Of a DNA stretch of 8,915 bases, positions 1-7,566 are shown piece after piece. The stretch spans positions 1 through 8,915 of the forward strand of contig CAIJOU010000494.1 in assembly GCA_903822375.1 (NCBI GenBank), read 5' to 3'. The position numbers were made by a program, and so were the translations under genes. The notes beneath the pieces were generated by a model. It made no database searches. It was not told the DNA's origin and worked only from the letters and a program-made list of their open reading frames with translations. The stretch is from Candidatus Hydrogenedentota bacterium. Lineage in GTDB: Bacteria > Hydrogenedentota > Hydrogenedentia > Hydrogenedentales > CAITNO01. Within the stretch, counting starts at the first letter, position 1, and every line of letters begins with the position of its first letter.

Positions 1-1775
1 ACCGTGCCCTCGGGGATGGCCGCCTGCAGCGCTATGGGAGCGATGTCGGGAATCCCCTCGTACTTGACCTTGTCGGGCGCGGCGAAACTGATTTCGCGGT
101 CAAGCCACGCCAATCGCGTGCTGTCGCCCTTGATTCGGCCTTCCAGGCGCGCGGTTTCATCCGCGTTGTTCGCCTCCTTGGCGGCGTCCCGTCGCTTTTC
201 CAGCCAGGGGATGCGCTGACGGATGGTTTCGCGCTCGCTCGCCGAGTCTGTGCGGATGGCATCATCGACCACCTTGCTTCCGAGCAGATTGCGCAGCCGC
301 GCCGATTTATAGAGGTCGATTGCCGAAAGCGCAGCATCATTTTCGCCCAGCGCGGCGTGCGCGCGGGCCTTGCCCACCGCCACCGCGCGCAGCAGCCGGT
401 CGCCCGTTCCCCGGTTAAACGCGTCGGGGTCCACGAATTCGCGCGCCTGTACGGTCTTCTTGTCGGCCTTCTCCAGCGCCTTCAGCGCGTCCGTCGGATG
501 GTCCTGCCGCTGGTAGAACCAAGCCTGCACGAGGTGCAGTTCCGCGCAGCGCTGATAATCACTCAGGTAGTTCGACTGCTCGAAATAGGGCAGGGACATT
601 TCCACCAGCACACGGGCACCGGCGAGATCGCCTTCGGCCAGACGGCAGGCCATTTCGCCCGCCACCGCCTCGGCGATGGAATACTCGTTTATCGGGCCTT
701 TCCAGGGCACTTCCTTGTCGTTTTCCGCGCGCGTTTCCACCACCAGGGGATCGGTCATCGGCCGTGCCAGGGCGAGGCATTCAAGCAGGCGGCCCTGCGT
801 GTAGCGGGCATAGATTGTGTCGGTCGTTTCCTTGGCCAGGGCCAGGGATGCGGTCCACCCGGCGATGGCTTTTTCCAGCATTGGCGCGTTCTTTTCGGGC
901 GCCCGCTCGTACAACATCCGCCACGTCACTGCAAGGTCCTGGTGGTTGCGCATCATGTCCTGTTTCAGGCCCGCACGGTCTGCACAGTCCAGCGAGGCGA
1001 GGAAATAGTCCATCGCCACGTCAGGCTCTTCAATATAGTTGTACTGGGTACCCATTTCCTGGTTGACCCATGTCAAACGTTTCAGCCCGTCCACATTGGC
1101 GTCAGTGACCGGCGGAGCAACCGCAAGCGCCGTGGCATATTCGCCAATTTGCCGGCGCACCCGGCGGTTCTTTCGGTGCCGCTCGGCAAATTCAACATGC
1201 TTGGCGAAATTCTCCCAAGATGCGCCGCCATCGGCGAGGGAGGCCGTGTAGTCCACGTATTGCTGGAGTTCCTTCGTGGTGTCCAGCGGCGCTACGTCCT
1301 GCGCCTTTCGCATGCTTTCGAGCGCCTCCTTATAGCGCCCGAGCAGGCGCTGTGCGTCCGACAGCCACCACCAATAGTAATAATTGTCGGCATTGGCGGC
1401 AATTACCTCCGTCAGCACCGTGACGGCTTTTTCATAGCCGCCCGTTTCTTTCAGCGCAAAGCCGAGTCGTCCGCTCACCTCGGCGTCCTTCGGGTCGAGC
1501 GTGTGCGCGGCGCCAAGGTACTCCACGGCCTTGGCCAGTTCCCCCTTTTCGTAGGCCTCCATTCCCATTTGCCTGGGTTCGGTGGCGATGCCCGTTCCGC
1601 CTCCTGTCAACGGGGTCGCCGCCTGCTCTTTGGCGGCCACGCTGCCGGCCGCGCCGCCCTGCGACAGATTGTCCGGCGTCGCCGCCAAGGTTCCTGCGCA
1701 CGCAAAGGCCAGCAGCGGCAGTATCCAGAAGTGCCGCTGCGCGGCCCGGGAAGGGTGTGACAAGGTCGAAATCAT
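1..1775 (-). CDS. Exported TPR protein, probable TPR-CHAT protease-like protein (3' end cut by window edge)
   Basis: The frame is open without a stop from ATG at 1775-1773 to the left edge, giving 591 visible codons. I read it codon by codon. GAGGAG at 1787-1782 lies 6 nt before the ATG and supports this start. The N-terminus is a signal peptide: basic residues R10 and R14, then a hydrophobic stretch around residues 16-31, with cleavage likely near TLAA/T. TPR-like helix pairs follow at about 68-98, 100-130 and 132-164 (AYEKGELAKAVEYL, GGYEKAVTVL, LGRYKEALESM are typical), then a long all-helical region with further degenerate repeats. Residues about 484-591 (YKSARLRNLLGS, a charged coiled-coil stretch, then APIALQAAIPEGT) resemble the linker that in TPR-CHAT proteins comes just before the LLEY strand opening the CHAT caspase-like domain. 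CHAT is a clan CD peptidase family. The catalytic His/Cys would lie outside the window, so protease function is inferred. The export signal would place it in the periplasm, unlike most cytoplasmic CHAT proteins. It is the last visible gene of the putative operon. Confidence 0.85.
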   Translation of the reverse strand, partial: MISTLSHPSRAAQRHFWILPLLAFACAGTLAATPDNLSQGGAAGSVAAKEQAATPLTGGGTGIATEPRQMGMEAYEKGELAKAVEYLGAAHTLDPKDAEVSGRLGFALKETGGYEKAVTVLTEVIAANADNYYYWWWLSDAQRLLGRYKEALESMRKAQDVAPLDTTKELQQYVDYTASLADGGASWENFAKHVEFAERHRKNRRVRRQIGEYATALAVAPPVTDANVDGLKRLTWVNQEMGTQYNYIEEPDVAMDYFLASLDCADRAGLKQDMMRNHQDLAVTWRMLYERAPEKNAPMLEKAIAGWTASLALAKETTDTIYARYTQGRLLECLALARPMTDPLVVETRAENDKEVPWKGPINEYSIAEAVAGEMACRLAEGDLAGARVLVEMSLPYFEQSNYLSDYQRCAELHLVQAWFYQRQDHPTDALKALEKADKKTVQAREFVDPDAFNRGTGDRLLRAVAVGKARAHAALGENDAALSAIDLYKSARLRNLLGSKVVDDAIRTDSASERETIRQRIPWLEKRRDAAKEANNADETARLEGRIKGDSTRLAWLDREISFAAPDKVKYEGIPDIAPIALQAAIPEGT

Positions 1776-1781
1776 GGACGG

Positions 1782-1787
1782 CTCCTC
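1782..1787 (-). promoter_or_regulatory. Ribosome-binding site of the TPR/CHAT-type gene
   Basis: GAGGAG on the minus strand, 6 nt upstream of the ATG at 1775. It fixes the start of a gene whose stop is not in the window. Confidence 0.75.
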
Positions 1788-1822
1788 AGGTTTAAGGCCT
1801 GTGCGAAGTATGCATGATGCGT

Positions 1823-1846
1823 GCGGGGCTTTCAACCCAGCCCCGC
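1823..1846 (-). repeat. Intergenic hairpin, 8-bp perfect stem with 8-nt loop
   Basis: GCGGGGCT at 1823-1830 and AGCCCCGC at 1839-1846 form a perfect inverted repeat, 12 nt after the DUF4832 stop codon and 47 nt before the TPR/CHAT start. No T-run follows it in the direction of transcription, so it is not a canonical intrinsic terminator. It could be a partial terminator, an mRNA processing site or a 3'-end stabiliser between cistrons. The function is unknown. Confidence 0.5.
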
Positions 1847-1858
1847 CGTAAAGAGGGG

Positions 1859-3265
1859 TCAGGGAGCCGCCAAAACCTCCATTTTTCCGAGACGGTAGCG
1901 GCGGTGTCCGTCGCCGTCGGGAAGGGGCAGTGCAAGCGTGGGGGTGCCGTCGCGACGCCCCACAGACACAAACAGGTCAAAGGTGCCGGCGGGCATATTT
2001 GGCGCAAAACCGTGCGCCGAACGGGTCTCCTGTTCCGATGCCGCATCCGGCGCCGCAACGGCCAGGGTTCGGACGTCGAAGCCTTCATTGACGAATACGG
2101 CGACAATTCCGCCCTTGGCATCCTTGAGCGTAAACGCCGCGAATCCGCCCGGATAGCACGGCGCCACACCCGCATTTGCCCAGCGCGACACAAACTCGGG
2201 CCGGTCGGCCAGGGTGGTCCGTTCCGGCCAGGACGCTTCACGCAACTGGATGCGGTAGCCCAGACGGAGGTTGACCCGGTCAATCAGTGGACGTTCCTTT
2301 TCCAGGAACTCGCGGGGAAACCAGTGGATGCACATGTAGCTGGCGTGGTACTCCTCAATGGCCTGCATGAACAGATCCGGACTCCACGCGCCCCGCGCTA
2401 TGGACGACTGGTAGTGCTCATGTTCCAGGATGACGGGCACCTTCGGCCAGAAGGGCTGCGCCATGGCGGCGTTGAACCAGGAGTTCGGGGGCGGCTGCAC
2501 CAGAATGCTGTCATCCCGCAGGGTCATGCCTTTGGACAGGGCATAGTCAACGGTTTCTTTGCCCTGAAAGCCAAAGTCGTCGTTCGCGGCAAGAAGCGTT
2601 TTGGTGAAATGCCTGGCATACAGGTCGATGTGTTTCTTTACCGTCTCCGCGGAGTACGCAATCCGCGTGCTGGCGAAGGTGTGTCCCTCGCCCCAGACAC
2701 CGAAGGAGCCCACATCCACAAAGGCCACGTTCGGATTGCCGTCATAGCGCGCTGCGGCCGCATTGAGAAAGTGGTCCAGTTTGTCCAGAAACACGGGGTC
2801 GTTGTAGTCCGGTTCCCAGAAGGGCCCGTTCTCGTCCACCCCCTTGCCGACGGTGAAGTTGAACCCCTTTGCGCCCGCGTCGGCCACCCACTTTGGCGTG
2901 GCCCAGCGCATCCAGGATTCGCTGCAGGAGAAACGGAACGCCACCTGCAGGCCCCTGTCAATCCAGCGCTGGGCCGGTGCGTCCACCACCGACCAGTCAA
3001 ACACGCCCTCCTGCGTTTCGATATAGCCCCAGGGCAGCCGCAGATAAATAGTGGACAGGCCCGGGAAATCGTCCAGTGTGTCCGAAGGCTCCAGTTTCGA
3101 CCCATAATTCGCCAGAAGATTGGAATAGAAGTTCAGCTTCCATCCCATCTGCGGATTCACCAGCGCTTGACCGGTGTCAGCAGGACGCACTGTCGTCCGC
3201 TCCCCGGCAAATGCACCCGAGGTCATCAGCAGCACAAGGATCGCCGCAATCATTGCTTTGCGCAT
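1859..3265 (-). CDS. Exported DUF4832 protein, TIM-barrel glycoside hydrolase-like
   Basis: This encodes 468 residues. The frame extends further upstream, but the start at 3265 is chosen because GGAG lies 9 nt before it and a clear signal peptide follows directly (MRKAMIAAILVLLMTSGAFA, cleavage after A20). The mature N-terminus has the family's VNPQMGWKL opening (36-44), then YLRLPWGYIE (74-83), which resembles the first strands of a (beta/alpha)8 glycosidase barrel. Candidate acidic catalytic residues are E193 in GVWGEGHT (189-196) and E281/E283 in VILEHEH (278-284), each at the end of a predicted strand as in clan A-type glycosidases. The C-terminal 120 residues (RWANAGVAPCYPGG at 361-374, ending RRYRLGKMEV) match the DUF4832 beta-sandwich. 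The length is normal for the family. The likely role is cleavage or binding of a glycan outside the cytoplasm; the substrate cannot be read from the sequence. It lies 88 bp after the DUF4838 gene and 83 bp before the TPR/CHAT gene, probably in one operon. Confidence 0.88.
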   Translation of the reverse strand: MRKAMIAAILVLLMTSGAFAGERTTVRPADTGQALVNPQMGWKLNFYSNLLANYGSKLEPSDTLDDFPGLSTIYLRLPWGYIETQEGVFDWSVVDAPAQRWIDRGLQVAFRFSCSESWMRWATPKWVADAGAKGFNFTVGKGVDENGPFWEPDYNDPVFLDKLDHFLNAAAARYDGNPNVAFVDVGSFGVWGEGHTFASTRIAYSAETVKKHIDLYARHFTKTLLAANDDFGFQGKETVDYALSKGMTLRDDSILVQPPPNSWFNAAMAQPFWPKVPVILEHEHYQSSIARGAWSPDLFMQAIEEYHASYMCIHWFPREFLEKERPLIDRVNLRLGYRIQLREASWPERTTLADRPEFVSRWANAGVAPCYPGGFAAFTLKDAKGGIVAVFVNEGFDVRTLAVAAPDAASEQETRSAHGFAPNMPAGTFDLFVSVGRRDGTPTLALPLPDGDGHRRYRLGKMEVLAAP

Positions 3266-3274
3266 TAATGGAAA

Positions 3275-3278
3275 CTCC
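3275..3278 (-). promoter_or_regulatory. Ribosome-binding site deciding the DUF4832 start
   Basis: GGAG on the minus strand, 9 nt before the ATG at 3265. The reading frame stays open to 3505, overlapping the end of the DUF4838 gene, but the upstream part encodes no recognisable protein. This site plus the signal peptide directly downstream places the true start at 3265. Confidence 0.65.
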
Positions 3279-3317
3279 ACCCGGGCGGCACGGCTGACCG
3301 CGTCCCCGATTTGTTGC

Positions 3318-3334
3318 GCCATGGACCCCATGGC
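3318..3334 (-). repeat. Intergenic hairpin, 7-bp perfect stem with 3-nt loop
   Basis: GCCATGG at 3318-3324 and CCATGGC at 3328-3334 are a perfect inverted repeat, 19 nt after the DUF4838 stop codon. Flanking TTGCG (3314-3318) and CGCAA (3342-3346) could extend the structure across an internal loop. No T-run follows on the minus strand. It may mark an mRNA processing or stability site between cistrons, or be incidental. Confidence 0.4.
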
Positions 3335-3353
3335 AGGATGTCGCAAGACCGAA

Positions 3354-4994
3354 TCAGTGTGCCGTCGGGGCGCGTTTGACTGACGCCAACACGGCCTCCA
3401 CACGCGGCTTGACTTCCGGGGGCAGGTTGGGCAGCGCCAGTGCGGCTTCCAGTTTCTCCCCGATGCGCTGTGCCGTTGCAGCATCGAGCCACGCGCCGTC
3501 GTCATCGCCGCGCAGCGGCCTGCCCGACGCTTTCACGGCATCTTCTTCCATGCTGATGCACTCGAGCACCGCCGTTCCTGCGGCATCGTAGTACAGGTCA
3601 CAGAATTCGCGAAGCACGTAGTCGAAAGTGATGTCGGGATTCCAGAGAAGCTGCGCCCACAGATAAGCGCGCATTTCGGCCAGGTCGGCGGGCGCATTCG
3701 CGCCGGTTGCACCGCCCAGCGCATAGATGCCGGACACGCCGTTCTGCGCGCAGAACAGCACGTTGGCCTGCACCGCATGCAGGTTGGGAAAGGGCAGGTG
3801 CGGGTCCCGCCGGTTTGCCGCCTGGTCAAGCACCCAGATGGTCCCGCCCAGTTTGGCCCAACCGCGCAGGTCGTCTGCAAAAGCGGCGTTTGCCGGATCG
3901 TCCATGGACCGCGAAAAATCCATGTCTCCGGCGGAAAGCTGCACGACCACATTCTCAACGGGACGAAGCGTTTTGGGCGGATGACGCAGCGCGGACGGCA
4001 GCAGCACGTGGAGCCGGGGAACCGCGTCGGGAAACAGTTCCGCGAGGCGGCCCGCAATGCGGTTTGCGGTGAAGAGCACGCTGGCGGCCGGGCTTCCCTC
4101 TTTGGCATCGCGCTCGGCGCAGGCGGCGGCGGGCACAGGCGTCAGCCAGTCCAGCGCGTTTAGACTCCAGGTATTTGTGCCTGCGGGCCATGCAGCCCGT
4201 TCGCGCTTTGCCTTGGTTTCCGGGTCGGCGGATTTGTCCGCGCGTATCAGGGCCGCAAGCGCCTCCGCAATGCGGTCCGCGCCCGCTTCAGACCCGTATT
4301 CGGCGGCGTTCGCCTGGTCTCCCGCCGCGGGGTGGAGCAGTGCTGCGAGCGCGTCCATACCGGGCGGCGGCGGGGTGAATCTTGCGGGCAGGCGCAGACC
4401 GCGCCGGAATTCTTCCGCTTTGGCCCCCGACCACTGGCTGAACACGCCCGCCTCCCGGAAGGCAAATGACGGGTCACTCCGCAATTCCACGCTTTTCATG
4501 GTGTAGGTGGCAGGCATCACACGGGTCACGCCGGGTGCCAGCCAGCGCGCCGCAAAAGCCTCTGCGAAAAAGCTGTACACGCCGTACAGCGTGGCCTGGT
4601 CGGTGGTTCCGGCAAAGAGCAACTGTCTTTGGGCGCCTTTTTCGGCGAAATGCGCGGGGGGTATGTAGGTGCGAATCAGGCAGCCTTCGGGGGAGAGGCC
4701 GTTCAGTTCACCGGGCTTGACCATCTCTTTGGTGATGATTCCGGCGCCAAGCCACGCGTTGATTCTGCCCTCGTTGAGGGCACTGGCGGTGACCGTCCGT
4801 CCCGTGGCCTGCTTCCAGTAAAGGCAGAAGGCGTTTGCCGCGTCCTGTATCAGCGCGGACGGTTCCTGCGGCGTGACCGCATGGAGATACTCATAGTCGC
4901 CCGCATCGGCCCAGGTGCGTCCGCCGGTGCCGGTGGGCACTTGGGCAATGGCGGCACATTGGAACACAACAAGCGCTATCGTCGAACAAAGCAT
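3354..4994 (-). CDS. Exported DUF4838 domain protein with degenerate hallmark residues
   Basis: This encodes 546 residues. The ATG at 4994 is the only usable start in frame, because an in-frame stop lies at 5037-5039; GGGGAAAGG sits 6 nt upstream. The N-terminus is a short hydrophobic signal (MLCSTIALVVFQCAAIA, cleavage probably after A17) without the usual basic residue. Residues about 35-165 resemble the small N-terminal alpha/beta domain found in front of GH67/GH20-type enzymes, with FAGTTDQATLYGVYSFFAE and ARWLAPGVTRVMPATY typical of the family. Residues about 275-480 match DUF4838: RHPPKTLRPVENVVVQLS (337-354), GWAKLGGTIWVLD (378-390), PFPNLHAVQANVLF, then LAEMRAYLWAQLLWNPD (438-454) and an EFCDLYYDAAG segment. 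The usual HPEYF segment and the Cys-x-Cys-xx-Cys motif are not preserved; only C292 remains in the equivalent stretch. It is therefore a divergent, perhaps non-catalytic, carbohydrate-related protein. It starts 60 bp after the TolC-fusion gene. Confidence 0.85.
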   Translation of the reverse strand: MLCSTIALVVFQCAAIAQVPTGTGGRTWADAGDYEYLHAVTPQEPSALIQDAANAFCLYWKQATGRTVTASALNEGRINAWLGAGIITKEMVKPGELNGLSPEGCLIRTYIPPAHFAEKGAQRQLLFAGTTDQATLYGVYSFFAEAFAARWLAPGVTRVMPATYTMKSVELRSDPSFAFREAGVFSQWSGAKAEEFRRGLRLPARFTPPPPGMDALAALLHPAAGDQANAAEYGSEAGADRIAEALAALIRADKSADPETKAKRERAAWPAGTNTWSLNALDWLTPVPAAACAERDAKEGSPAASVLFTANRIAGRLAELFPDAVPRLHVLLPSALRHPPKTLRPVENVVVQLSAGDMDFSRSMDDPANAAFADDLRGWAKLGGTIWVLDQAANRRDPHLPFPNLHAVQANVLFCAQNGVSGIYALGGATGANAPADLAEMRAYLWAQLLWNPDITFDYVLREFCDLYYDAAGTAVLECISMEEDAVKASGRPLRGDDDGAWLDAATAQRIGEKLEAALALPNLPPEVKPRVEAVLASVKRAPTAH

Positions 4995-5054
4995 GGTGCG
5001 CCTTTCCCCGGTCCGCCCCTGCGAACCTCGACGGAATCATACCACGCGTGCGGA

Positions 5055-7553
5055 CTATTTCTTGTCCGCCGCCTCCACAGTCACGGGTGTGGCCGCCGCG
5101 TCCGTGACGGATACCGCAGCGGGGGCGACAGCGGCCGTGCCGACGTTCTTCCCGCACCATGCCTTCAGATCGCCCACCCATTGGCTGCGGCTTGCCGCCG
5201 ATTCAAGAAATCCGACCACCCCCACCGACCGGTATAACTCCATCAAGTCCAGCATGAAGCTGTACACCGAGGAGGATGCGCCAAGTTCCGCACTGTGGCT
5301 GGCCGTCTGCGCGTCAAGCAGATCGGTGACGTTGACGACGCCCCTGCCGTAGCCGATGGTGACCAGATTGAGGCTTTTTGCCGCAGCATCGGCCGCGGTG
5401 CGCGCTTCGGCGATGTTGGTGTAGGAGGCGTGCGCCTTTTCCGCCGCGGTGCGGATGCGCTGTTCCAGTTTTTGCGCCACGGCGGCGCGCTTAATCTTCA
5501 GCGATGCCAGCGATTCCCTGGCTTGGATGCGCTCGGCCTTGCGCTTGCCGCCGGTGTACAACGGCAGCGAGCCCTGCACGCCGACCGTCATGGACTGCTC
5601 GGGTGTGCCCGGTATCAGCCCGCTGAATAGACTGCTTTCGGTGCCCTTGCCCCCGGCATAGAGCTTGTATTTCATCTCCGCCTGCACGCCCACGGTGGGC
5701 ACGTAGTACCTGCGGGTCCGCGCCGTGTACAGGCGCGTGCCCGCCTGGATGCCGCTGTCGATCTGCTTCAGTTCCGGCGCCTCGCGCAGGCCCTGTTCGA
5801 CGGCATAGTTGCAGAACTGTTCAAATCGCGCGGGATCGGCCAGAAACGCCACCATGTCCTTTTCGCCTGTCAGCAGGATGTCATCGTTTACACCCACCTC
5901 GCTGAGGCGGAAGGTTTCCTGTTCCGGCCGGTTGAGGACGCGGTTGAACTGAAACTGGGCGGCCCGCCGCACGGCGCCCGCGTTGATCACCTCGATGCGG
6001 TTCTGTGCGGCCTGCGCCTCCCAGCGGTAGACCTCGCCGGGGCCGGCCACGCCGACCTCCTCCCGCACCCGGGCGATTTCGAGGTTGGCGCGGGTCTTGC
6101 GCAGGTTGGCTCGCTGGATGCTCTCAAAGGCCCTGGCCCGTAGCACGTTGAAATAGGCGTCCGCCGCCAACTGGATGATGTCCAGTTCAAACCCCTCATA
6201 TTCGTGCTCCAGCCCTTCCTGCAGGCGCTTTTGAATTGCGGCGTTCGCATGGGCCATCTCGTCGTAGACGAGCTGGTTGACCACGATGGAACCGGACCAC
6301 AACCGCTCGGGCTGGAAGGAACTGGCCAGTTCCTTGTCAATGAACGATGCCGTGCTCTTCGCGTCCACCTGCGGCAGCAGGATGGCCGCCGCGGCGGGCA
6401 CGTTTTGTGCCGAAGCGCGCAGCGACCGTTCCTTTTCGCTCAGGTCAAGGTTGCCCGACAGAGCGGCCTGCACCCCCGAGACAAGGTTGTACTCGCGGGC
6501 CACCGCGGCCGCCTCCTCGTTGATCAGGTCTGCCTCGGCGCTCAGTTTCCACGTGGGCGAATAGCCGATGGTCCGGGCCGTTTCCATGTTGAGGGTCAGC
6601 GCTTCGCCCGTCTTGAACTCCACCGCAAGGTCTTTTGCCTGCACGCCCATGACGATGATGCGCTGCAGGTAATTGGCCACGCGCCGGGCAAGCCGCCGCA
6701 GTTCCCCTTCGGGCACCAGCGTCGCCAGCGCCCCGTCTTTCACATCCTCCGGCCCTATCATGGAGAAGGAAGGCAGACGGCGCGCATTGACCGCGGCGGC
6801 CAACGCGGTGAACTGGTCCGTGTTCAGATTGGTCGTGGGGCCGTAGTAGACCGCCTCGGTGTCCGGCACGATGGCGGCAAGGGTGGCGGCGGTGTCGGTG
6901 CCGACGGGCACAACGCGCACGTCCAGGCCGCGTTTCTTGAACTCCTGGGACAGGTCGATGTGCATGTCCTTCATGGCCGCTTCCGTCGGTCCGTTGGCCA
7001 CGAAGGCGAGTCTGGTGAAGGGACGCATCTCCGTAAACTTGCTGAGGTCGCGGGAAAGGGGGTTTCCCGCGGCGATGTAAACCAGGTTGACCACGCCGCT
7101 GCCCTCGCCCGAGCGGGGCAGGCCCAGCAGTTCCGAATCGACCACCCGCGCCGCGATGACCGGTTTGGGGAGAGAAGTGCGGCGGCAGGCGTCAATGGAC
7201 CCGATGAAACCCGCAGTGACCACCGCTTCCACCTGCGGGGCGGCAAGCAGTTCTTTCATGGCGCCGCGAATACCCGACAGCGTCCAGTCTCCCTGACGCT
7301 GCTCAAAGCGGACGTCATAGGACTTGCCGAGCATCTCTGTCACCTCAGCCTTGAACCGGTCGGCCGCATCGCCCCGCTGGGGCGGTCCGTCCAGCAACAG
7401 TCCCACCGTCATGGTGCGGAGGGGGGCGCCCGGATCCTGCTGCGCGTCGCCAAGCACCGGGGGCAGGGGTTTGGCCGCCTGCGCCACCAAGGCAAATATG
7501 ACGCAGACGGCGAAAAGCAGGGCAAAAGATGTCAACACGCGTGGCTTGAGCAT
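5055..7553 (-). CDS. Exported fusion of an ABC-type substrate-binding domain with a TolC-family outer-membrane efflux protein
   Basis: This encodes 832 residues. The frame is open upstream to 7706, but ATG at 7553 has GGAG 9 nt before it and begins a proper signal peptide (MLKPRVLTSFALLFAVCVIFALVAQA, cleavage after A26). Residues about 47-355 are an ABC_sub_bind-like (PF04392, TrpX style) two-lobed domain: MTVGLLLDGPP at the first strand, FTEMRPFTRLAFVANGPTEA at the lobe boundary, EAVYYGPTTNLN, LPSFSMIGPEDVKDGALATL, and the closing TGEALTLNMETARTIGYSP, which is highly typical. Residues about 375-785 are a full-length TolC/OEP domain with both halves: a first beta/helical half, then GSLPLYTGGKRKAERIQARE (661-680) and GYGRGVVNVTDLLDAQ (734-749). 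An Ala/Val-rich tail follows. TolC proteins are trimeric outer-membrane channels for efflux or secretion; a built-in periplasmic binding domain is unusual. No adaptor, pump or ABC ATPase is nearby. It is the probable first gene of the operon. The domain calls are firm; the transported substrate is unknown. Confidence 0.93.
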   Translation of the reverse strand: MLKPRVLTSFALLFAVCVIFALVAQAAKPLPPVLGDAQQDPGAPLRTMTVGLLLDGPPQRGDAADRFKAEVTEMLGKSYDVRFEQRQGDWTLSGIRGAMKELLAAPQVEAVVTAGFIGSIDACRRTSLPKPVIAARVVDSELLGLPRSGEGSGVVNLVYIAAGNPLSRDLSKFTEMRPFTRLAFVANGPTEAAMKDMHIDLSQEFKKRGLDVRVVPVGTDTAATLAAIVPDTEAVYYGPTTNLNTDQFTALAAAVNARRLPSFSMIGPEDVKDGALATLVPEGELRRLARRVANYLQRIIVMGVQAKDLAVEFKTGEALTLNMETARTIGYSPTWKLSAEADLINEEAAAVAREYNLVSGVQAALSGNLDLSEKERSLRASAQNVPAAAAILLPQVDAKSTASFIDKELASSFQPERLWSGSIVVNQLVYDEMAHANAAIQKRLQEGLEHEYEGFELDIIQLAADAYFNVLRARAFESIQRANLRKTRANLEIARVREEVGVAGPGEVYRWEAQAAQNRIEVINAGAVRRAAQFQFNRVLNRPEQETFRLSEVGVNDDILLTGEKDMVAFLADPARFEQFCNYAVEQGLREAPELKQIDSGIQAGTRLYTARTRRYYVPTVGVQAEMKYKLYAGGKGTESSLFSGLIPGTPEQSMTVGVQGSLPLYTGGKRKAERIQARESLASLKIKRAAVAQKLEQRIRTAAEKAHASYTNIAEARTAADAAAKSLNLVTIGYGRGVVNVTDLLDAQTASHSAELGASSSVYSFMLDLMELYRSVGVVGFLESAASRSQWVGDLKAWCGKNVGTAAVAPAAVSVTDAAATPVTVEAADKK

Positions 7554-7562
7554 GCGCGAAAT

Positions 7563-7566
7563 CTCC
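7563..7566 (-). promoter_or_regulatory. Ribosome-binding site deciding the start of the TolC fusion
   Basis: GGAG on the minus strand, 9 nt before the ATG at 7553, the same motif and spacing as for the DUF4832 gene. The 51 codons between 7706 and 7553 read as low-complexity Pro/Arg-rich sequence with no signal peptide, so they are taken as untranslated leader. Confidence 0.65.

Noticed and set aside
357..1760. Long open frame on the plus strand, 467 codons
   Set aside because: It is the antisense of the TPR/CHAT-type frame in register, kept open by high GC. It is rich in His, Arg and Gly with no recognisable domain.
1814..3268. Long open frame on the plus strand, 484 codons
   Set aside because: It lies opposite the DUF4832 gene, which has a signal peptide, an RBS and family motifs. 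The plus-strand translation has none.
5011..5055. Inverted repeat GTCCGC...GCGGAC in the gap between the SBP-TolC and DUF4838 genes
   Set aside because: Only 6 bp with a 33-nt loop and no T-run; this is expected by chance in GC-rich sequence and is not called a terminator.
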